From NCBI RefSeq assembly GCF_946477055.1, contig NZ_CAMKXG010000077.1, positions 1-13,378 of the forward strand: DNA of 13,378 nt, in the 5' to 3' direction. Shown here piece after piece: positions 1 through 7,012 of this stretch. Source of the stretch: Lonsdalea britannica (GTDB taxonomy: Bacteria > Pseudomonadota > Gammaproteobacteria > Enterobacterales > Enterobacteriaceae). The notes beneath the pieces were generated by a model. The model was not told the DNA's origin, did not search any database, and saw nothing but the letters and a program-made list of their open reading frames with translations. Positions within the stretch are counted from its first letter, which is position 1. Each line of letters starts with the position of its first letter. The position numbers were made by a program, and so were the translations under genes.

Positions 1-842
<842 letters not shown>

Positions 843-3800
843 TTACTGCGCCAGAACCCGCAGCTCAGCTGCGGAACGACTACGATGACCCAACAGCGCC
901 TGCACATCACTGGACTTCGGTTTCACCAGTGCGAATTTCGCTGCCCATACCGGCCAGTTGGCGAGGATTTCTTCGCCGCGTGATGAGCCGGTGTGCTGAA
1001 CATGTTCGGTAATCATGCCGCGCAAGTGTTCTTCGTGGATCGCCAGGCTATCGACATTCAGGACTTCAACCAGCTCCGGGTTGACGCGCTTACGGAACTC
1101 GCCGTCTTCATCCAGCACGTAGGCGAAGCCGCCGGTCATCCCCGCGCCGAAGTTCACGCCGGTGCGCCCCAGAATACAGACGATGCCGCCGGTCATGTAT
1201 TCACAGCCGTTGTCGCCAATGCCTTCCACTACCGTGATGGCGCCGGAGTTACGTACGGCAAAACGTTCGCCCGCGCGCCCGGCAGCTAACAGTTTGCCGC
1301 CGGTGGCGCCGTAAAGGCAGGTGTTGCCGATGATGCTGGCTTCATGACTGCGGAATGCGGAGCCGACAGGCGGACGGACGGCAATCATGCCTCCCGCCAT
1401 TCCTTTACCGACATAGTCGTTGGCATCCCCGGTCAGCGTCAGCTCCACGCCGCCAGCGTTCCAGACGCCGAAGCTCTGTCCTGCGGTGCCGGTGAAGTAG
1501 GCTTTGATCGGATCGCTCGCCAGTCCCTGATCGCCATATTTTTCAGCGATAACCCCCGAGAGCGTAGCCCCGACGGAACGGTCGGTATTGCGAATATCGA
1601 AGTACAGCGTCTTGCTCTGTTTGGCCTCGACGTAAGGCTTGGCCTGTTCATGCAGCGCTGTGTTCAACACCCCTTTATCGAACGGCGGGTTGTTCTCGGT
1701 GCAGTACAGCGCCTTGCCCGGATGCGGCGTTGCGGTCTTCAGCAGAGGCGCCAGATCCAGCTTGTTCTGTTTGGCGGTGAATCCGTCCAACTCTGTGAGC
1801 AGGTCGGTACGGCCAATCAGATCCACCAATTGGCTGACGCCCAGTTCAGCCATCAGCTCACGGGTTTCTTGCGCGATGAAATTGAAATAGTTGATCACGC
1901 GTTCCGGCAGGCCGTGGTAGTGGTCGCGGCGCAATTTGTCATCCTGCGTGGCAACGCCGGTGGCGCAGTTGTTCAGGTGACAGATACGCAGGTATTTGCA
2001 GCCGAGCGCGACCATCGGTCCGGTGCCGAAGCCGAAGCTTTCCGCCCCCAGAATGGCGGCTTTGATGATATCCAGCCCGGTTTTCAGTCCGCCATCCACC
2101 TGCAGGCGGATTTTGTGACGCAGGCCGTTCGCCACCAGCGCCTGTTGCGTTTCCACCAGACCCAGCTCCCACGGGCAGCCCGCATATTTCACGGAGGTCA
2201 GCGGACTCGCACCGGTGCCGCCGTCATAGCCGGCAATGGTGATGAGATCGGCATAGGCTTTGGCAACGCCGGTGGCGATGGTGCCCACGCCGGGTTCGGA
2301 AACCAGTTTGACCGAAATCATCGCCGTCGGATTGATCTGTTTCAGGTCGAAAATCAACTGCGCCAGATCTTCGATGGAGTAAATATCGTGATGCGGCGGC
2401 GGTGAAATCAGCGTCACGCCGGGGACGGAATAACGCAATCGAGCAATGTATGGCGTGACTTTGTCGCCCGGCAACTGACCGCCTTCGCCCGGTTTTGCGC
2501 CCTGAGCCACTTTAATCTGAATCACGTCGGCGTTGACCAGGTAGGCCGGGGTGACGCCGAAGCGACCAGAAGCAACCTGCTTGATGCGTGAGACCTTGTT
2601 GGTGCGGTAACGCGCCGGGTCTTCGCCGCCTTCGCCGGAGTTGGAGTAGCCGCCCAGCGTGTTCATGGCTTCAGCCAGCGATTCGTGCGCTTCCGGACTG
2701 AGCGCGCCGATGGACATGGCGGCGGTGTCGAAGCGTTTGAACAGCTCTGATGCAGGTTCGACCTGATCGAGAGCAATAGCCGTACTTTTCTCCTGCGGCT
2801 TGACGGCCAGCAGATCGCGCAGCGTTGCCGCCGGACGTTCGTTGACCAGTTTGGCGTAATGCTGATAGTCGCTGTACTCGCCGCTTTGGACGGCGGTCTG
2901 CAAGGTACTGACCACGTCGGGGTTGTAGGCATGATATTCGCCGTTGTAGACGAATTTCAGCAGCCCGCCGTGTTCCAGCGGCAGACGTTTTAGCCAGGCG
3001 CGTTTAGCCAGATTCCGCAGGTCTTGTTCGAAATCGCTGAAGTTAGCGCCGCCGATACGGCTCACGACACCCTGGAAACAGCTGTGGGTGATGTCTTCAT
3101 GCAGGCCGACCGCTTCGAACAACCGTGAGCAGCGGTAAGACGCCACGGTGGAAATGCCCATTTTGGACATGATCTTGTACAGACCTTTGTTGATGCCGTT
3201 ACGGTAGTTCAGCATCACGACGCGGTGCGCTTTATCGATGGTGCGATTGTCCACCATACGGGCCAGCGTTTCGTAGGCCAGATAGGGGTAAATCGCGGTC
3301 GCGCCAAAGCCGAGCAGTACGGCGAAATGGTGCGGATCGCGGGCGCTGGCGGTTTCTACAATGATGTTGGCGTCGCAGCGCAAACTCTGTTCAACCAGAC
3401 GGCCGTGAATCGCGCCCACCGCCATCGGAGCAGGCACCGGCAAGCGATCTTTGGCGATCGCGCGGTCGGTCAGTACCAGAAGGACCGTACCGTCGCGGAC
3501 TTTGCTTTCCGCTTCGTCGCACAGTTTCTCAATCGTTTCCTGCAATGTCTGCTGTTGAGGATCGAAGGTGAGGTCAATCTGGTCCGCGCGGTAGTGCTCC
3601 TGATCTTGATGGATCAGCTGATTGAAATCGGAATAGAGCAGAATCGGCGACTTGAAGCTGAGGCGGTAGGCCTGTCCTTCCGCTTCGCTAAAAACGTTCA
3701 TCTCACGGCCGATGCAGGTGGCGAGCGACATGACATGTGCTTCACGCAGCGGGTCGATAGGCGGGTTGGTGACCTGCGCGAACTGCTGGCGGAAGTAGTC

Positions 3801-5306
3801 ATAGACTATGCGTGGACGGCTGGACAGGACTGCAAACGGAGTATCGTCGCCCATTGAACCGGTAGCTTCCTGACCGTTCTCGCCGAGTACGCGCAGGATC
3901 TGGTCCAGCTCTTCGTTACTGTAGCCGAACTGTTTCTGGTAGATCTCGAGCTGCACGTCATCCAGATCGCGCTGTCCGACCTGATCGTCCGGCATCTCTT
4001 CGAACGGCACCAGACGTTTAACGTTTCTCTCCATCCACTCTTTGTAGGGATGGCGACTCTTCAGGTCGTTGTCGGTTTCGCTGGAGTGAAGGATGCGTCC
4101 TTCCTGCGTGTCGATCACCATCAGTTCGCCGGGACCGACGCGGCCTTTTTCTACCACTTCATCCGGCTGATAGTCCCAGATCCCGACTTCGGAAGCACAG
4201 GTGATCAGCTTGTCGGTGGTGATGACGTAGCGCGCCGGGCGCAGCCCGTTACGGTCGAGGTTACAGGCGGCGTAGCGTCCATCGGACAATACCACGCCCG
4301 CCGGGCCGTCCCACGGCTCCATGTGCATGGAGTTGAAGTCGAAGAATGCGCGCAGCTCCGGATCCATGTCCGGGTTGTTCTGCCAGGCGGGCGGCACCAG
4401 CAGGCGCATGGCGCGTACGATGTCCATACCACCGGCGAGGAACAGCTCCAGCATGTTATCCAGCGAGCTAGAGTCCGAGCCGGTTTCATTGACGAACGGC
4501 GCGGCGTCCCGCAGATCCGGGATCAGCGGCGTTTTAAATTTATAAGCACGCGCGCGCGCCCACTGACGGTTGCCGGCGATGGTGTTGATTTCGCCGTTGT
4601 GGGCCAGATAACGGAACGGCTGCGCCAGCGGCCAGCGCGGCACGGTATTGGTCGAAAAACGCTGGTGGAACAGGCAGATAGCCGATTCCAGACGAAGATC
4701 GGCCAGATCCAGATAGAAGCGCGGCAGATCCGCTGGCATGCACAGACCTTTATAGATCGTCACCAGGTTGGAGAAGCTGCACACGTAGAAATCTTTATCC
4801 TGCACGCGTTTTTCAATGCGGCGACGGGCCATGAACAGGCGTCGCTCCATATCGCGCTGGCGCCAGCCCGCAGGGGCGTTCACGAAAATCTGTTCGATAC
4901 GCGGCAGGGAGGAGAGGGCGATTTCACCCAGAACATCCGGATTGGTCGGCACTTCGCGCCAGCCCAGAACGGACAGCGTCTCGTTCTGCAGCTCTTCTTC
5001 CACAATCCGGCGAGTCGCTTTAGCGATCTCTTCGTCCTGGCTGAGGAACATCATGCCGACGGAGTAATTTTTCGCCAGCCGCCAGCCGCGCTCTTCCGCG
5101 ACCAGGCGGAAGAAACGGTCGGGCTTCTGAAGTAACAGGCCGCACCCGTCGCCGGTCTTGCCGTCGGCAAGGATCGCGCCACGGTGCTGCATACGGGCCA
5201 GTGCGTGAATGGCGGTACGCACGACCTTATGGCTCGGCTCACCTTCTATATGGGCGATTAGTCCGAAGCCACAGTTGTCTTTTTCTTGGGATGCATCGTA
5301 CAACAT
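843..5306 (-). CDS. gltB: Glutamate synthase [NADPH] large (alpha) subunit
   Basis: Large subunit of GOGAT, 1487 residues. It hydrolyses glutamine at an N-terminal class II amidotransferase site, channels ammonia about 30 A, and reductively aminates 2-oxoglutarate at FMN. The mature protein should begin at Cys12 (CGFG), the catalytic N-terminal nucleophile, after removal of an 11-residue propeptide. Rough domain order: amidotransferase 12-430, central domain 440-780, FMN-binding synthase domain 790-1170, glycine-rich beta-helix 1230-1440. The [3Fe-4S] cysteines are C1103, C1109 and C1114 (CX5CX4C). The ATG at 5306 is chosen because an in-frame stop at 5367-5369 leaves no upstream ATG, GTG or TTG, and GGGGAGG (5316-5322) sits nine bases before it. 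It is the first gene of a gltBD operon; whether gltF follows is outside the window. Confidence 0.99.
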   Translation of the reverse strand: MLYDASQEKDNCGFGLIAHIEGEPSHKVVRTAIHALARMQHRGAILADGKTGDGCGLLLQKPDRFFRLVAEERGWRLAKNYSVGMMFLSQDEEIAKATRRIVEEELQNETLSVLGWREVPTNPDVLGEIALSSLPRIEQIFVNAPAGWRQRDMERRLFMARRRIEKRVQDKDFYVCSFSNLVTIYKGLCMPADLPRFYLDLADLRLESAICLFHQRFSTNTVPRWPLAQPFRYLAHNGEINTIAGNRQWARARAYKFKTPLIPDLRDAAPFVNETGSDSSSLDNMLELFLAGGMDIVRAMRLLVPPAWQNNPDMDPELRAFFDFNSMHMEPWDGPAGVVLSDGRYAACNLDRNGLRPARYVITTDKLITCASEVGIWDYQPDEVVEKGRVGPGELMVIDTQEGRILHSSETDNDLKSRHPYKEWMERNVKRLVPFEEMPDDQVGQRDLDDVQLEIYQKQFGYSNEELDQILRVLGENGQEATGSMGDDTPFAVLSSRPRIVYDYFRQQFAQVTNPPIDPLREAHVMSLATCIGREMNVFSEAEGQAYRLSFKSPILLYSDFNQLIHQDQEHYRADQIDLTFDPQQQTLQETIEKLCDEAESKVRDGTVLLVLTDRAIAKDRLPVPAPMAVGAIHGRLVEQSLRCDANIIVETASARDPHHFAVLLGFGATAIYPYLAYETLARMVDNRTIDKAHRVVMLNYRNGINKGLYKIMSKMGISTVASYRCSRLFEAVGLHEDITHSCFQGVVSRIGGANFSDFEQDLRNLAKRAWLKRLPLEHGGLLKFVYNGEYHAYNPDVVSTLQTAVQSGEYSDYQHYAKLVNERPAATLRDLLAVKPQEKSTAIALDQVEPASELFKRFDTAAMSIGALSPEAHESLAEAMNTLGGYSNSGEGGEDPARYRTNKVSRIKQVASGRFGVTPAYLVNADVIQIKVAQGAKPGEGGQLPGDKVTPYIARLRYSVPGVTLISPPPHHDIYSIEDLAQLIFDLKQINPTAMISVKLVSEPGVGTIATGVAKAYADLITIAGYDGGTGASPLTSVKYAGCPWELGLVETQQALVANGLRHKIRLQVDGGLKTGLDIIKAAILGAESFGFGTGPMVALGCKYLRICHLNNCATGVATQDDKLRRDHYHGLPERVINYFNFIAQETRELMAELGVSQLVDLIGRTDLLTELDGFTAKQNKLDLAPLLKTATPHPGKALYCTENNPPFDKGVLNTALHEQAKPYVEAKQSKTLYFDIRNTDRSVGATLSGVIAEKYGDQGLASDPIKAYFTGTAGQSFGVWNAGGVELTLTGDANDYVGKGMAGGMIAVRPPVGSAFRSHEASIIGNTCLYGATGGKLLAAGRAGERFAVRNSGAITVVEGIGDNGCEYMTGGIVCILGRTGVNFGAGMTGGFAYVLDEDGEFRKRVNPELVEVLNVDSLAIHEEHLRGMITEHVQHTGSSRGEEILANWPVWAAKFALVKPKSSDVQALLGHRSRSAAELRVLAQ

Positions 5307-5315
5307 ATGAATGAA

Positions 5316-5322
5316 CCTCCCC
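5316..5322 (-). promoter_or_regulatory. Strong ribosome binding site of gltB
   Basis: On the minus strand GGGGAGG precedes the ATG at 5306 by nine bases. Together with the in-frame stop at 5367-5369 it fixes the gltB start and rules out the longer propeptide annotated for the E. coli protein. Confidence 0.85.
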
Positions 5323-5386
5323 AGGCTCTGTATGACTACCTCATCGCCAGCCCAATGCAGGCGACTTTACCGCGAGCGACCCCTCA

Positions 5387-5405
5387 CTGAGAGTGAATAT
5401 CTCAG
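5387..5405 (-). promoter_or_regulatory. Small hairpin in the gltB leader
   Basis: CTGAGA and TCTCAG form a perfect six-base inverted repeat around a seven-base spacer, 81 bases upstream of the gltB start. A looser CCCCT (5380-5384) and AGGGG (5452-5456) pair brackets it. It could be a leader RNA hairpin or a protein-binding dyad. No uridine tract follows on the minus strand, so it is not an obvious attenuator. Confidence 0.35.
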
Positions 5406-5495
5406 CGGAAAATGACGCTCTCTATTTCCGGACTCTCGTGACGGTCTCACAAGGGGTGATGACTTGCTTGATGAGGGAGTCTTCTTGTTACTGCA

Positions 5496-5523
5496 TAAAT
5501 ATGACGAGTCGTAGTCTCGTCAG
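5496..5523 (-). promoter_or_regulatory. Candidate sigma-70 promoter for gltBD
   Basis: On the minus strand a -35-like CTGACG (5518-5523) and a -10-like TATTTA (5496-5501) are 16 bases apart. This predicts a start near 5489 and a leader of about 183 bases. Both hexamers are imperfect, so this is only the best pair I found. The AT-rich block at 5600-5660 could hold the real promoter instead. Confidence 0.25.
5502..5522. promoter_or_regulatory. Dyad, possible operator, in the gltB promoter spacer
   Basis: Perfect seven-base arms TGACGAG (5502-5508) and CTCGTCA (5516-5522) flank a seven-base centre. The dyad fills the spacer of the candidate gltB promoter and overlaps its -35 hexamer, where a bound repressor would block polymerase. 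I do not recognise it as the site of a particular regulator. Confidence 0.4.
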
Positions 5524-5615
5524 GAAAGCTTCCAGCCATTTCCCAAATTAGCGAGAAACCCTGTTCAGGTCAAATCCCCTACATAAATCAGTATTTCAGG
5601 GATAATATTTACTTA

Positions 5616-5630
5616 TATTTATGATAAATA
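5616..5630. promoter_or_regulatory. 15-bp perfect AT palindrome, possible operator
   Basis: TATTTATGATAAATA is a perfect palindrome around one central G, inside the most AT-rich part of the gltB upstream region. Length and symmetry resemble sites of dimeric regulators such as Lrp, but the bases do not clearly match the Lrp consensus. AT-rich DNA gives such palindromes by chance fairly often. Confidence 0.3.
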
Positions 5631-5680
5631 AGGATTTTTATAATAAAAAGAAGACATTGTATCGACGTGAAGTCCGGATG

Positions 5681-5702
5681 AAATGTGAGGTGTATCACTA
5701 TA
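5681..5702. promoter_or_regulatory. CRP-cAMP binding site, predicted
   Basis: The core TGTGA (5684-5688), six-base spacer, TCACT (5695-5699) matches nine of ten bases of TGTGA-N6-TCACA, and it is preceded by AAA as in the extended consensus. It lies 375 bases upstream of the gltB start and about 290 upstream of yhcC. CRP is one of the known regulators of the E. coli gltBDF operon, so gltBD is the likelier target. Because the promoters are not mapped, activation and repression cannot be told apart. Confidence 0.6.
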
Positions 5703-5773
5703 AGAAAGCCGGATTGGTGTCCCGACGTGCTGCGTTATCTCCACTTAATGGCATCTTATTCTGACAGATTTCC

Positions 5774-5802
5774 GTTTTTTAACTCATGTCACTGTTTTTT
5801 AA
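5774..5802. repeat. Direct repeat of a T6 tract, 20-bp period
   Basis: GTTTTTTAA occurs at 5774-5782 and again at 5794-5802, exactly 20 bases apart (about two helical turns). T-tracts in helical phase give intrinsic DNA curvature. The repeat lies between the predicted CRP site and yhcC and probably has an architectural role, if any. Confidence 0.45.
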
Positions 5803-5885
5803 TCTCTGGTCAACTTCTAATGCGACGCGCGCAGGTGATTAGCAAAATTAATCAAGCTATTTATGACTTTATTTTCACTAAAACA

Positions 5886-5897
5886 GAATAATTATTC
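5886..5897. promoter_or_regulatory. 12-bp AT palindrome upstream of yhcC
   Basis: GAATAATTATTC is a perfect palindrome about 95 bases upstream of the yhcC start. It may be an operator for yhcC, or a chance palindrome in AT-rich sequence. No -35/-10 pair for yhcC could be placed near it. Confidence 0.2.
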
Positions 5898-5961
5898 AAA
5901 ATAACCAAGAGGGGGGACTTGATCGACGTCATCGCAGGCGGGGCGAGGAAACGGTAGGCTG

Positions 5962-5978
5962 CTCCTCCCGCGGAGGAG
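5962..5978 (+). promoter_or_regulatory. Hairpin occluding the yhcC ribosome binding site
   Basis: CTCCTCC (5962-5968) and GGAGGAG (5972-5978) are perfect complements around the three-base loop CGC. The right arm contains most of the yhcC Shine-Dalgarno (GGAGGA at 5975-5980, ten bases before the ATG at 5991). Folded, it would pair the ribosome binding site against an anti-SD-like strand only three bases away. Whether it regulates yhcC is inference. Confidence 0.55.
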
Positions 5979-5990
5979 GAAAGTCAGAAT

Positions 5991-6920
5991 ATGCAATTAC
6001 AAAGATTAATCAACATGTTTGGCGGCGATCTCCAGCGCCGCTACGGCGAAAAAATTCACAAGCTGACCCTGCACGGCGGCTTCAACTGTCCTAATCGCGA
6101 CGGCACGTTAGGCCGGGGCGGCTGCACGTTCTGCAATGTCGCTTCGTTCGCCGACGAACAGATGCAGCAGCGTAGTATTGCCGATCAGCTATCCGCCCAG
6201 GCCGGCAAGGTTAACCGCGCCAAGCGCTATCTGGCCTATTTCCAGGCTTACACCAGCACGTATGCGGAGGTGCAGGTTCTGGCATCCATGTATCGCGAAG
6301 CGCTGACGCAGGCCGATATGGTGGGTCTGTGCGTCGGCACCCGGCCTGACTGTGTGCCGGATGCGGTGCTGGATCTGCTCTCCGACTATCGTCAACAGGG
6401 CTATGAGGTCTGGCTGGAGTTGGGACTGCAAACGGCGAATGACAAGACGCTGCACCGCATCAACCGTGGCCACACGTTTGACTGCTACCAGCAGACGACG
6501 CGACGGGCCAGAGCGCGCGGCCTCAAAGTCTGCACGCACCTGATCGTCGGCCTGCCGGGCGAGGACGAGAAGAGTTGCCTGTCCACCCTCCGCCGCGTGG
6601 TTGACGCCGGCGTTGACGGTTTAAAGCTGCACCCGTTGCATATCGTTGACGGCAGCATCATGGGCAAGACGTGGCGTGCGGGTCGATTGCCGGAGCTGCC
6701 GCTGGCGCAGTATGTCACCACGGCCGGTGAAATGATCCGCCATACGCCTGCTGATGTGGTCTACCACCGCATCTCCGCCAGCGCCCGTCGTCCGACGCTG
6801 CTGGCCCCTCTGTGGTGCGAAAATCGCTGGACCGGCATGGTGGAGATCGACCGCTATCTGTCGCAGCATGGCGTTCAGGGTTCCGCTCTGGGCGACGCCT
6901 TCCGTTTTGTTCCCGCCTGA
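5991..6920 (+). CDS. yhcC: Radical SAM protein of the YhcC family
   Basis: Cytoplasmic radical SAM protein of 309 residues, very close to E. coli YhcC (TIGR01212 family). No reaction is firmly established for it to my knowledge. Cys33, Cys45 and Cys48 (CX11CX2C, in a CPNRDG...GGCTFC context) should hold the [4Fe-4S] cluster; the spacing differs from the usual CX3CX2C. Other conserved stretches visible are GTRPDC near 115, LELGLQ near 142, HLIVGLPGE near 184 and KLHPLHI near 215. The ATG at 5991 matches the known MQLQ start and follows GGAGGA by ten bases. It is divergent from gltB and leads into arcB 92 bases downstream, the same order as in E. coli. Confidence 0.95.
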   Translation: MQLQRLINMFGGDLQRRYGEKIHKLTLHGGFNCPNRDGTLGRGGCTFCNVASFADEQMQQRSIADQLSAQAGKVNRAKRYLAYFQAYTSTYAEVQVLASMYREALTQADMVGLCVGTRPDCVPDAVLDLLSDYRQQGYEVWLELGLQTANDKTLHRINRGHTFDCYQQTTRRARARGLKVCTHLIVGLPGEDEKSCLSTLRRVVDAGVDGLKLHPLHIVDGSIMGKTWRAGRLPELPLAQYVTTAGEMIRHTPADVVYHRISASARRPTLLAPLWCENRWTGMVEIDRYLSQHGVQGSALGDAFRFVPA

Positions 6921-6954
6921 CGCTACATCCCGTTCTTAAATCCTCTGCTCATTT

Positions 6955-6990
6955 CCCGCGCATCATAACTTTTACGGTATGATTTGCGGG
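6955..6990 (+). promoter_or_regulatory. Long imperfect hairpin upstream of arcB
   Basis: CCCGC (6955-6959) pairs with GCGGG (6986-6990), and ATCATA (6962-6967) with TATGAT (6978-6983). Between the blocks are one G-U pair and one C/T mismatch; the loop is ten bases. No T-tract follows, so it is not a standard intrinsic terminator for yhcC. Its right inner arm, TATGAT, looks like a -10 element for arcB, so the dyad may be an operator, a leader hairpin, or both. Confidence 0.45.
6978..6983 (+). promoter_or_regulatory. Candidate -10 element for arcB
   Basis: TATGAT matches the sigma-70 -10 consensus at five of six bases and lies 29 bases upstream of the arcB ATG. No good -35 is found 16-18 bases upstream, so an activator would be needed, or arcB may be read mainly through from yhcC. 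Confidence 0.3.
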
Positions 6991-7012
6991 ATCTCGATGA
7001 AGGAAAAATTCT

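Larger units (their letters stand above)
5307..5990. other. Divergent gltB-yhcC regulatory intergenic region
   Basis: This 684-base stretch between two divergent genes has no convincing gene. Its middle (about 5581-5660) is very AT-rich, typical of bent or Lrp/IHF/H-NS-bound DNA. In E. coli the equivalent gltBDF control region responds to Lrp, IHF, CRP and ArgR. Here a good CRP-like site, several dyads and two phased T-tracts can be seen. I did not find an exact IHF consensus and could not place Lrp or ArgR sites with confidence. Confidence 0.75.

Noticed and set aside
1344..2405. 353-codon reading frame antisense to gltB
   Set aside because: Shadow frame of a GC-rich, highly conserved gene; arginine/glutamine-rich composition, no recognisable domain and no start signals.
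4050..5135. 361-codon reading frame antisense to the gltB amidotransferase region
   Set aside because: Same reason: the opposite strand is an intact, fully conserved GltB, and the antisense product has no domain.
5685..5891. 68-codon plus-strand reading frame in the gltB-yhcC region
   Set aside because: GTG start without a ribosome binding site, overlaps the CRP-like site and the T-tracts, and the predicted peptide resembles no family I know. Most likely non-coding.
5959..5988. GGAGGAGGAAAGTC resembles the conserved P4 segment of RNase P RNA
   Set aside because: Only about 13 bases match, the yhcC start follows immediately, and none of the rest of RNase P RNA is present. It is the yhcC ribosome binding site.
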